Origin: Membranipora membranacea
Taxonomy: Eukaryota > Bryozoa > Gymnolaemata > Cheilostomatida > Membraniporidae
Reading direction: 5' to 3'
Length of the DNA: 64,000 nt
Assembly (NCBI GenBank): GCA_914767715.1
Contig: OU612066.1
Location: 33,638,283-33,702,282, forward strand
The notes under the pieces were generated by a model, which saw nothing but the letters and a program-made list of their open reading frames with translations, ran no database searches and was not told the DNA's origin. Below, piece after piece: positions 37,737-49,400 of the stretch (positions are counted from its first letter, which is position 1; each line of letters begins with the position of its first letter). Position numbers and translations under genes: made by a program.

Positions 37737-37852
37737 TAGTCTGAGAAGTATCATCTTGGTAATGTCAATATCTGAGTTTCATGCCCCAGATTATTGCACT
37801 CTGATGCTCTATGACTTATGGCTTCGTTATGTTGTAGACCTTGGTGTTAGTC

Positions 37853-40805
37853 ATGGGATCAACGGCAGAAGCTGATTGGCAGGATGACTTCTATCTACAC
37901 AAGTTGAAGAAGAACAGAGTCGCATTAGTCAGAGATCTGATACCTGACCCTGTTGTTGATCATCTACTAGCGGAAGATGTCATCTCTCAGGTATAGCCAT
38001 ATTATTCCACACAGATGTCAGATTACACTATTTAAGATGTATATAGCTCTGATCGTCGTAATCAATTTAGTTCGAGTACCCGTCCCTGATTATAGAAATA
38101 TACATCGGGATCAAACCAAATTTCTTGTGATGGTACTCAAGCTAAGTGAATCAATCCATGTTCTATCAATCAGTGATACACATGCAATACTATATCAAGT
38201 GATCAGCGTGTTATTACTCTTTGTGATTCCATAAAGAATTCTCCCTGGTGCCTCCGTGGTGGTTGTCGCCGTTGATCTGTATTCACTTAGTTTGAAGTTT
38301 TCAATTAAGTTGCCACAACTCTTGCATCCCGCATGATTTTGATGAGGATATTGTCCAATGATTTTATCATCTTTATTTTTTCAGGAAGAATATGAAACGG
38401 TACTATACTGCAATCAAACCACAGCTGGTAGGAATCGCAAACTTATAGATATCCTCTCCACTAAGGGACCCAATGGTTATAATGAATTCAGACATGCTCT
38501 TGTACAGGATTTCAAATGGCTAGCAGAAATATTAGACTACACAGCGAGGCCACAACCCAAGCCAGTCAAAGATGTTGAGTCTAAGAGTACTATTATACCT
38601 GATATAAGTAAGTGTGTGTTTACCTAAACTGTCATTCATTCCAACAATTTGGTGTTTTCTTCTCATGAACAGACAACTCCACGCAACATCAAACTATATA
38701 ACACCACAGAATCAATATCTAACAACCAATAATACAGACAAGGCCCCATTGTTGACCCAATTAACTCCCTCTTCCCCCGAAGAGGGAGTTCATTGGTTGA
38801 CCTGAATCCCAGGCTAGTGGTTACCTCTTATACCTACAGCCTTACATTGTTATATTGTTATAACGTCCCCTTTTTTTAACTCTTATTCTCTGCTTTGCTC
38901 TAGAGGAGTGAGGTATTCCCAGAATGGAAAGTTAGCCTATTCGCATATGCTTGTAAAAAGACCTAATTTAATGCTAGCTATTATTAACTCAACCACTATA
39001 CGTCATGTAGACCTTCACCTTAGCTGTCCATAAATCTGTGCCAGCTAACAATAAATCACCTCAAGCTAGGGTAATTAAACTCCAGCTAAGGTTTTTCTCT
39101 CTAGGGTAGTTAAAATGACTCTGGCTTGCTCTGCCATACTTATATGGAGAGAAATGAACAACTTGTTTGTGTTGACAGGTGATGTAACAGATGAAGATAT
39201 TGATATGGTTGTACAGAGTCTGCTGTCTTCTGGGAGCTTGATGACATGGAAATTTGTAGCAAGAAAACTTGGGCTCAGGGAAGGTAATGTGCCATCATAA
39301 TCGAAATCTATCGGCTTCTGATGTTACAGGTTTCTAAGAAAGGCAGGCCTTTTTCTACCCTAAGGACCCAAGGTGTTTTGTAGTGGTTATTTATAGCCAT
39401 TTGAGGTGGAATATATTATTCTGTTCCATGGAAAATTATAACTGTTAAACTGTAAATACCTAAACCATTTAAATTTGCTGGAATTTATTAACAGTGTGTA
39501 TCAAGACATTGGAGGCAGGCAGCTGGTGAAAACTGCCCATTTTGTCACTTCTTTTATACATGAGCAGTCAATTCAGCAAACAAGATTTATTGTCACTGTT
39601 GCCTATTGAAAACAGGATGTTAAGATATTTGAGTGAGCAACTACTCCTCCTTGTGACTCTTTGAAGTTATTACTTCTCATACCTATATCATACCTATATC
39701 ATACCTATATCATACCTATGTCATACCTATGTCATACCTATGTCATACCTATGTCATACCTATATCATACCTATATCATACCTATATCATACCTATATCA
39801 TACCTATGTCACACCTATGTCACACCTATATCATACCTATATCATACCTATATCATACTGCAGATTACTTCTCATACCTATATCATACTGCAGATTTCCG
39901 CTTTCCTGTCTATTACCTACTTGAATGGTGAAGTTTAATCAATTACGATGTGCGTGTTCTTTGATGAAATAGATTTTGTTCTCTATCCCAAGCTTAGATC
40001 ACCCTCCCTGCTTAGATCATGGGGTTAATTTGGAGTTGCCTTATACTGATTAAATTATGTATCAAAACAGAAGTTGTACTCTATTTGACAGCTAAGCTTA
40101 CAGAGATAGAATATCGCTCACAGCGAGATATCAGAACTCAGATATACGAGATGTTATATCACTGGAGATCAGATGCTGCATTCACAGCGAGATATGACAG
40201 GCTTTGTGAGGTGCTTGTAGAAGAAGGTCGCACGGCTACAGCAGGTATATTATTCACATAATCCACCTGAATTATATCCCCTGTTCTACTTTAGCCTAGT
40301 TCTACTTGCTGCAAGTTTCACAGCATAAACCTTCTCTATTGATTTCTTAAATGCTACACAAAGAGTTTCGAAATGTTATCACTGTTTCAAAGCTCAAACT
40401 ATATAGAGATTTAATGGTATATAAATTTGAAGAAGATGATGTAGCCATATCAGCTTCAGCCATCTTGTAGAATTTTTATTACCATGTTTCTCTGTGCGCT
40501 GACACACTCATGTCGGTAGATAGGACTCCCCTTTTGTAAGCTCAGACCTCATATGCTTTTATCCAAAAACACAATAATAAACCTGGAAAGGACACCATAT
40601 ATACAGCATAAGTGAGGCGCTTAGTTGTGGGTGGCCTAACAACATTGAATGGAAGTAGCAACTGTGTTATCATTGGTTTCATTATCCTTCATGATGCTTA
40701 GACCCTTCAACAGAACTGGTGAACTAACTTTGTTTTTATTCAGAGATGATCAGAGCAAATCACTGCAAAGATTCGTTCAAAGGATCAATAAAACTTCACC
40801 ACTGA
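37853..40805 (+). CDS. CRADD: CRADD/RAIDD-like adaptor: CARD plus death domain
   Basis: Five coding exons: 37,853-37,990, 38,385-38,607, 39,179-39,283, 40,092-40,244 and 40,744-40,805; all joins keep frame, giving 226 residues (human CRADD is 199). Residues about 10-100 form a CARD: LHKLKKNRVALVRDLIPDPV, then LLAEDVISQEEYETVL, then NRKLIDILSTKGPNGYNEF. Residues about 122-212 form a death domain: TWKFVARKLGLREAKLTEIE, then YEMLYHWR, then LCEVLVEEGRTATAEMI. This order and length are those of CRADD, which joins PIDD1 to caspase-2 in the PIDDosome through DD-DD and CARD-CARD contacts. No kinase or caspase domain is attached. An acceptor at 37,838 implies a non-coding upstream exon. A polyadenylation signal AATAAA lies at 41,092. 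The orthology to CRADD rather than another CARD-DD adaptor is inferred. Confidence 0.86.
39678..39858. repeat. 11-bp minisatellite CATACCTATAT/CATACCTATGT
   Basis: About sixteen head-to-tail 11-bp units in intron 3 of the CRADD-like gene. Variants cluster: first TATAT units, then TATGT, then TATAT, two CACACCTATGT-type units, then TATAT again. A flanking copy with CATACTGCAGATT is duplicated at 39,850-39,898. The long tyrosine-rich open frames in three phases here are artefacts of the repeat. Confidence 0.92.
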
Positions 40806-40809
40806 GATT

Positions 40810-42190
40810 CCAAATAGTCAAACAATCTTCCCCATCCTTACTTCCCTCTGTGATACAGATATAGATATGCAAGGTAAGCGTAGCTGATCTACTTTTAGAC
40901 CATGATTCGTCTATCTAGGCAAGTGTGTCAGAATCTCATAGTTTTTTGTAAACGTTTTGCCAAGGAGTATCAGTTCCCTGTTCCTCCTTGGTTTTGCGTA
41001 GTTCACACCTTGCAAATTGCATTTTGGCACAATGCCACCAACATTCTAATGTGTGCATTTTATGATGTTATGAAATGATATGCAGATATTTAATAAAGGT
41101 TTGGATCCCCATTCCATACAACAGTCAGCTGTTACATTTGCTGTCTTTTTGGTAATACATTTTGGAAAATAACTAAATAATAGAAATTTGTTTCTTAGCT
41201 GTAGCATTCTCAGTTTGTAGACATGAGTCTATGACGGGACTGGTTATGCTTTTATGATCTGTATTTGCTCAAACATTTAAAGCCTTTGTAGTTTTATATT
41301 AATAGCCAACAGAATATATTTTTGTAACATAACAATTATAACACGGAATAAAAAAATTACAAAATCTTATAAATAGTAATTCAGAAACATTGTTAGCAAC
41401 AGTTTTATATCGATAGCATAGCCACGATTAAGAGATTAATTTGTAAGCCATTAAAACTAGTCCCGACCATTTGCAGCAAGAAGTTGTCTCCTTTTATAGC
41501 ATGGTTACATAACTCCTAACCAATTGAAAATTTAGCCTAGTTTTAGTTGAGCAATACAATAATTAGTGTAAAACAAAAGTAATAGCAGCGGTGTAAAATG
41601 CCTAGATAATTCTACATTTAGACTATCATGCTAGAAACAACGATGATTTTATCTACTCAGCTTAACAATTATTGTAACATCATCTTCGATATTTTTGATT
41701 TGCTGATCATTTTGAGTTTGCAAAATATTTTAAACGAATACAATACAGTTTAAATGTAAGAGAAGTAGGATGACGTGTCCGATATCTTTGTATGATGTGG
41801 AGACTGCTATAATTCAGGCACGATGAGCCCCTTGTGTCTATATACAATGCTCTGTAAAGAAATAGGTCAGATTGCATTTTGATGAACATGAAACCTGAAA
41901 AGAAAAGATTCAATTCAATTTGGATCACCATTTACCGTCCCTTCCAGTACAAATTAGATGAGATATAAGGACACACACAAACCGATGCATCATGATTGAA
42001 AACAACTGCATGCATCAGAGTGATGATTGGAGAAAAGGATAGAGTTTAAACAACTCTGTCATCAGAATTAATATGAAGGCCGTGATCAAATGTGGCCGTC
42101 ATTGAACCAGAGAGTTTTAGACAAATCAAAACAGCCTCAACTCCCCAGTTAAATCATCACAGAAGAGAGGAAGTGGTTGTTATCTTACCT
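40810..42190. other. Convergent intergenic stretch
   Basis: This lies between the CRADD-like gene (plus) and the disordered-protein gene (minus) and should hold both 3' UTRs. No further gene seen; the short frame at 41,707-41,931 has no domain. Confidence 0.5.
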
Positions 42191-42197
42191 TGAGGTA

Positions 42198-45100
42198 TTA
42201 TGTAGAAGGTTTTGATTCAGAAGTATCGTTTAGATTAGTTACACTGAGCCTCATTGGTCGATAAGTAGAGGGTGTGACTCCGTATCCTTTAGGGCTCATC
42301 AACGCAATCCCTGAATTCCTCTTCTGCAATGTCGACCAGCTACCAAAAGATTAATATGCAATTTATAATATGAAATATATAATATAGTATGACATGTATA
42401 GAGGACATAGCCATTATTAGATTCACAGCGCCCTAGTCAATTATCTGATCATCTAAAGGAAAGCAGCAAAATCCTCTAGCTACACTAACCTAGACAGGGT
42501 GTGGGTACCAATACACCGAATCATAGGTATTGAATGAAAGCACTTTTGTACCTCCTAACCATTCTCATCCTAAATTCACACTGCACAAACTTGAAATTTT
42601 ACCCTTTAGGAGTCCATATTATCAAATCACTTGTGTATAATTGCATTATTCATGCTTGATAGTAACAAGTACAATCAACAATGTGCGCAAAAATAATATT
42701 TTTGTTACAATAGAAGATTGACTCATTTCGACTGGTTTTAGGTAGATGAAAACATGAATTCGATATTGTATTGAGGAGAACTATTCACTGTATTCATAGT
42801 TGATCAGGCTGTGCAAACAGGGATAATGTTAATTTAGGTCAAGCTTTGATGACTTGAGATGACTGCTCTCCTAATAACCTAGATATGCACAAATACATTA
42901 ATATTCTATTCGCTCACTTTCCCCTTTGACTATTGCAGTGCAAGATTTTCAACCACTCAAACCTTTAGTCAACCAAATTCGAATATTTTGTGAATATTTT
43001 GTCGACGTAACATTGATCTTGTAAGATATCAAATGTGAGCAATGAGCTAGGGCATGGGCGTAAGTCTTACCTCATCCTTGCAGGTGATTTGTTAAGCTCA
43101 CTAGTTGATGAGGATATAGATGATGTCGGCTTGTTGTTGGTATCTACATCAGGTTCTTTATGCTTTCTCATAACCACAGCAGCCTCTTCAGGAGTTGTCT
43201 CTTTGATTTCTGTCTCGCTGTCAGGTAAAGCACCATCACTTTTGTCGTCAGACTTTTTGTCTTCCTTCTCAGTAGATTCGTTGACTTTGTCGCCACTTTC
43301 TTTCTTAGCACCATCACCCACATGTACCTCATCATTCACCTCAGGAAGCTTGATAGCATCGCTAGTCACTTCAGGTTGTAAATCCTTGTTGTCAGCTTTC
43401 GGATCTTTTATATAAATGTTATTCGCTTTTGTGGAAGACTCGTCCTCTTCAACACTTTTTTCTTCAAGCTGGCTTTCATCAGGTTTGTTGTTCACACATT
43501 CAACATCACGTTCCTCCAAACTGTCAATCGGCTCTTCATTGACTATTGTTTGACTAGATTCAGGCAGAGTTTCATTTTCAGAAGAAGCTTCAACAGTAAC
43601 CTGTGGTTTGTCAGCTTCGCTGGCAGCAACCTGAGGCTGAACCTAAAAATATACACAGAATATAACTTTGAGACCTTCCTCAAAATGTTGAAAGTACATA
43701 ATAGCAAATAATGCTTTCATTACATCATAACATACATCTAGTCTAATCTAGTCAAGACAGTTTCATTCAAACTTAGAGAAACTCCTTGGTGAGACAGTGA
43801 TAATCAAATTCCAACAAGAGCTTCTACTGTATGCCATTTACCTTTGATAAGTCGAAAGATATCTCAGCTTTATCAATGATGAAAGTTTCAGACTCCGGTT
43901 TCGCCGGCTTAGTTGTTATTGCGGTTTCTATCTCAGGAACAGGTGGTTCATCTTTAATCTCTGTGTTCACAACTGGTTCATCTTCTGCTTTTGCCTCAAC
44001 CGTTTCAGTATCTAAAGATGCCGATATCACTGCGTTCACCTGAAGGTCTTCAGTCACCTGGACATCATCATCACCTTCATGGGATGACAAAGAGATTGCA
44101 TCACTTATAACCACACCATCATCAGCTTGACCTTTGTTCTGGGCGGTGGAGGCTGAAGCCTCAGGTGCTTGGAAAGTATCTGCACTTATTGTTGGGTGGT
44201 ACTCTTTTCTCACCACTGCGGGTCTATCACCTTTACTCAGAACCCAGTTATCGCCTGCAAACGCACCATCTTCTCCCTCCTCGTCCTTTGACTCTATTTC
44301 CTCACTAGGAGAAGGAGTTTTGCTCGAGCTTTTACCGATGGAGGACATGAATGACCGCATAGTTTTAGTGATCCTGTAGATGCCACTGTACCTGTTCTTC
44401 TGTTTTTTAGTCTTCGGACTTTGGGCGCCATGATTGTCATTCAGCCCTGCTGCTGATGGAAATGGTACCGGGGCTGATGGTGATAGTAATGGAAAAGCTG
44501 TTGACTGAGTGACAGGTGAGTGAGAGCCTGATCCCCCCGTGGTTATGCTGCTGCTCAGCATTGAGGGCTCATCATGACCAGAGTCGTTACTGTTTGTCGG
44601 ACTTGAGTTTTGTTTCTCTACTTCGACCACCTCAGTGGAAGTATCAACATTTATCTCCAAATCAGCTCCAGCGACAACATCAATGTCTTTCGTAGGTGTT
44701 AGCGGGTCATGTGACTGCACTAAGACAGTTTTATTAGGTACTTTCTCTGGCTTGTTGTTTTCAGTAGTTTGATTGCTTTCGACAAACTCATCTTGAATAG
44801 AAAACTCAAATCTTTCCTCTGCTCCAATGATCTCCTCGCTATCCGGTGACTTGTCATGAGGATTTCTTTTTGCGTCTTCCTCTGCCTTCTTATCAATGAA
44901 CAGTTTAAGAATGCTTCCTAGCTTTTCCTTATTTTCTTTTTGACTTTGCTCTTTCAGAGTTGTGCCATCACACTGTATAGCCATGTCAACAGGCGCATCA
45001 TACTGTATAGCTATTTCTTTTTGCTCCACTTTTATATCTTCATCGACAGCCTTGTGGGTGACCGCTGCTATGAAGGACTCATCATCATTAGAGTTTACTT

Positions 45101-46415
45101 CCAGCTCAGTATCTGATGGAAGATTAGAGATTATCAGCTGTGCTGGTATAGCTGGTGTTGTAGGTGGTGCATGCGGAGCCTTCTTTTGCTTGCGTTGGAG
45201 TGTGCTAGTACTTTGTAGCTCCCGTTCGATGACTGTAACAGGCTCTTTTTGACTGGTGCTTAGGTTGGCAGATAGCGGATCTTTAGATGGCGATTGGTTT
45301 ACCTCATTAGGGTTACTGCTGGCAGCTGCAATGGCTGCTACAGGTACTGGGTCTGGTTCAGGTTTGACCTCCATCTTGGCTGCTGATTCGACAGCTTGCT
45401 CTACTGCAGGTTCAATTAGAGACTCCTCATGAAGGGAGGCAGGAATGTTACCATTGCTATTATTGTTATTGTTTGTATCTTCCGGTGCAGTCAGTTTCAC
45501 TGGAGCCACAATCACTACAGTTTCAGTCTTATCAGCAGCTTGCTGTGGTGTGTCTATCTCAGCCACTGATGTTATGACCATTGTTTCAGTTTTCACTTCA
45601 GGCTTTGGGACTTCTGGTTTCACTGCTGCCTTCTGAGAGGGTGGTGGTGGTGCAGGAGCAGCTTTTTTCTTTAAATTTGATGCAGGGCGGGGCTTGACTC
45701 CGTTGGTTGTAGGCTGGCTTGGCATTTGAGGGGCTGATGAGACATGTTTAATTGGGGGTAATGACGGAGCTTTCTTTTCCTTTTTACTTTTCCTTGGCAG
45801 TGTCGTGTTAACTGTTATATTTGCTGATACTTGTGGTTGTTTTGTATCAACAGTATCTTTATTTCTCTGCCTTTTTAAAGTTTCTAATCTCCTGTCTAAA
45901 CTCTGCGCAGTCATTGTCTCTTCCTGCTCATCTTCGATCATAGCCTTAGAGTTGCTCTTGTCATGAGCTTTGAACAGCTTTTTAATGTCGCTCTGTAGAT
46001 GTGCATCATTGTACTGTCTTAGATTTGTGGTAGACGATTGGCGTTGCGCCGGTGGCGGCGCAGGCTGGTTCACAGATACAGATCTTTGCGGCTGTACGGG
46101 TTTTGTTGGTGATGCATTTTGTTTTGTTGGTTGAGGGGCAGGTGCAGACTTCCTCTTACTAGTGTCAGATAAAGAACCAAGGCTAGATGTCCTTTTGGTA
46201 TTGGACAACTTATTGTTATTGCGTAGGATAGATTTAGATGGCTCTTTTGGCGAGTTTGAGGCTATTGATGACGGCCTCTTCTTTTTGCTGTTATAGCTGA
46301 TGTTGTCCCACTTATACGGAATATTACTGAGTGATACGCTCTTTGACTTGGAGAAGTTGTGAGACTGTTTGTTACCCATGTTTCAAATTTGATATACAAT
46401 CACGGGCAAGCTCCT
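42198..46415 (-). CDS. Large disordered, probably N-myristoylated protein of unknown function
   Basis: Three coding exons on the minus strand: 46,379-43,842, 43,642-43,071 and 42,339-42,198. The frames join exactly (2,538, 572 and 142 nt) to give 1,083 residues. An acceptor just 5' (46,416) implies a non-coding first exon. The start MGNKQSHNF fits N-myristoylation (Gly2, Ser6). The chain is low in hydrophobics: a basic Ser-rich head (to about residue 130), several K/R-A-P-x-P-P elements (KKAAPAPPPP, KEKKAPSLPPIK, QKKAPHAPP) of SH3- or actin-regulator type, long acidic Glu/Val/Pro regions, and a basic island RYSGIYRITKTMRSFMSSIG near residue 675. It ends in a conserved-looking tail, WSTLQKRNSGIALMSPKGYG then VTPSTYRPMRLSV. 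I know no family with this layout. Cordon-bleu-like KRAP motifs are a weak resemblance only. Most likely a membrane-anchored scaffold. Confidence 0.82.
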
Positions 46416-49400
46416 CTGTAAACAGGAAAAAAGACAATGTTAGCTGTTCATGGATGGAAAAAAAGCTTGATTTGTCTTACAATAAATGATTTGTGTGCAG
46501 GTCAGTAACCGTGTCAATGTTGTTGCAGCTATTTAGTAATGAACGATTTAAAATTCCAATTTACTTTCATAGCTACCCCAACCAATGGCAATTCTTAGTT
46601 GGTATGCTTTGTCTGTCTTGTTTGGCAGAGGTTTTACACTGAGAAGTCAAGTTTTGACCGTTGATGTTTGTGCAAAATGATACAGCATGTTTACAAAACT
46701 CCCATAATGCAACATTTACATTAGGGCAATCAGGTTGGCCTACCTGGGAATTCCAGAATATTGAATTATGGGATACTATTAGTATATCAGCACGGGAGAA
46801 ATTATGCTGTGTCACAAACCACTAATAATCACTCGTCCATACAGCAAATAGTACCATAGTACCTGCTTGTATGGAAGCTGATTGAGATCATCTGCTACAA
46901 GCTCAAGTGTGCTCAGTACAGCCTAGCCTGGGCAGCCTGTCGGGTCGGCCCACCCACCCCCGACAGCCTGCCCAGGCTAAGTACAGCCGCTTACTCAGAG
47001 AGGAGCGTAACCACGTCTCAAACCGTGTTTATACCTCAAGCGATGCAAGAATTGTATAATTTCCAACGCAAGCCGTCATTATCATAAACTAGAAAAACAG
47101 TTCTAACATACCAAAGTTTTGTGTCAGCTGTCACTAATGACGGTACAGGTTCATTTGACGAGTTTACCGTTCTGAGGTCTGCTGCACTATGATCGTTGAT
47201 ATTATCTGAAAAAAATGAATAATATATCAGTGGCAAGGTGATATTATAGTGTAACTTGTAAACACAGCCTTCTACTGTATCCTGTACTAAGCAAGCCAGT
47301 CTAGTCAGGTCAGATCAACCACACTCTCACTCTCAACACAAACATAATAAGTAGAAAATCTAGCTAGATGATAGTGATAAGTTGCAACCTGTTTACTACT
47401 GAAAATACAAAACACATACGATTGTTAGTTAGTACAATATGACTCACAATGAAAGGATGGAAAATGACATCCGCTAAAACCTGAAACCCATCCAATAATT
47501 AACCCAGTTATCAGGACAGTAGCTAGTTACATGTACATGAGTTATTTACTCATAGTGTCAGCATAGTGTCATATCATAATAGATATTGGTATTTCTTTTG
47601 TTTTCCAAATCCCTGGTTGTTGAATGTAATCATTGATTTGGTAATTATAGTAGAATATTGAGCTAGTACAAGGGTGCGATACACGTGATATCATTCAACA
47701 CAATAAATAGAGATCTCTTCACTAAAAAACGATAAACATGCTTTTCTTTTTGCTAGTCTTGATAGGAAATGTTTTTATTTATTCAAATTATTCTGAAATC
47801 ATTGTAGAGGTAGGATATATTTCTGCTATGAGATGATATCATGATGATATTCAAGCTGACCATTTTTCATGAATGTCTATCAAATCGCTTGCAGCTGTGG
47901 TAATTGTATAAAATCTAGATAGATTCCTGAAACATGACGCATCGTGAATATTATCGATAGCTGCTCTGTACTTTAACCAAGCACTCTTCCCTGGTCTATC
48001 CCTGTTATTCTGATTGATAAACAATACGTAGCCGAAATTCTCTTATTTTAGGTTGTTACTGAAAAATAGCATGCCTTGCACATTTAAGTTTGAAACAGAA
48101 ACACTGTAAATTGGTCCCACTGGATGTTTCTGCCCAATTTCTCTCACTCCATGTAGTTTCTTTCTGTGTATTATATGAGATGATAGGTACACTCTCTATT
48201 TTCATTCATCACTAAAGGGCTCATGTTTACATAGGCATGCTACTTGCTCTTGTGTCAACAACATAAGCTGTTAGTTAGATAATCCCCCAATCCAGTTCTA
48301 TTTGTCCAAGCTTTGCATCCTTTCAAACAGAGATTTGCTGGTACCCTTGTTCGAAGTGCAAAGATTTTAAATTTGATTTTTAATGACCCACTACTAGCAA
48401 AGGGTCTAAGATAAGTAATTGCTCACTAGTAAAATGAAATATTTTAGTGCCAAGATTTACAAAATCTCACAAAAGATTGTGAGTTTGTGGGTTTCTGTCA
48501 CTATGTATAATTATGGGGCGTTAGAATTGTGTAACTGGTCGGTGTGGCTAGGCTTGTTGTCTCTTTTAGTGTCGACAGGCTCGAGGTACCAGGTTTGGGA
48601 AATATGGTAATATGAGGATTGAGGACAACTCACAAGGGACAACACAGGGCACATCTAAAATTAGAACCTTATGGAAATTCATTTCCTTTGATGAGCATTC
48701 AGGCAAACAAATGAAGTTATAATGCTCTCTATTCAACTCTCCGAAAAAGGATGTTTGTCTTAATTGAACTTTGCCAAGAATCCGACTTCCTTATGCGTTT
48801 TGCCTAATTAGCACTGGTGAAATTAGAAATGTCTATCGGCACTCCATGTCGTATACATAGCCCTGCTTCTCCTTTCAGCTTCGGCCTATCTGTGCTGCCG
48901 ACACCTTTTTTAATCTTATCATGCAGCACGAAATAAGGGGCGGTATTGCATACATGGCCAGACGGGACCTTCACCAATAATATACAAAGCAAGCTTTTGG
49001 TAGCTAACCCCAACAGATATGGGAGAAAGAGAATTTCACTAAATTTTAGTTGATTTAAAAACAAGAAGCTATATTATCTTGTATCTATAGCTTTTTGGTC
49101 TCTTGTTGAAGGAGTATTTTTAAAAATAGACAATGCCCCAAAACTATTCTAGGGCCAATCAAATTATAAAATATGTCAAAATCCTTGTCTGATCGTTCCT
49201 CGCTGTTGGACCAACGAACATATTACGTTTGTATCATACTTTACTTCTGGGAAAAACAAGTTTGAATAAACAGTACTTACATTAATTATTGTTGTCTTTA
49301 TAACCAGTTAGTATTTCCACATGGACTTCAGGCCAAGTCAAAGAAGAGTGATAATATACGCTGCCGAGTTCTAAAGTCAGCACATAACGTCCTGTCTGTA

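Larger units (their letters stand above)
34640..37837. other. Intergenic stretch between SPMIP1-like and CRADD-like genes
   Basis: It contains the SPMIP1-like 3' end, a cluster of small palindromes (36,798-36,817 and 36,836-36,858) and a SINE-like segment near 37,672-37,736. The open frame at 36,339-36,734 (minus) has no recognisable domain. Nothing else is supported. Confidence 0.5.

Noticed and set aside
39678-39858. Regular repeats suggestive of a CRISPR array
   Set aside because: Units are directly abutting 11-mers with no spacers, in an intron of an animal gene.
39661-39938. Three overlapping Tyr/His/Pro-rich frames
   Set aside because: An 11-bp repeat without stops is open in all three phases; this is the minisatellite, not a protein.
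43035-45636. Open frames on the plus strand opposite the large disordered protein (43,035-43,415, 44,134-44,379, 44,962-45,252 and others)
   Set aside because: They are antisense shadows of the Ser/Glu-rich coding exons, with no domain or splice context.
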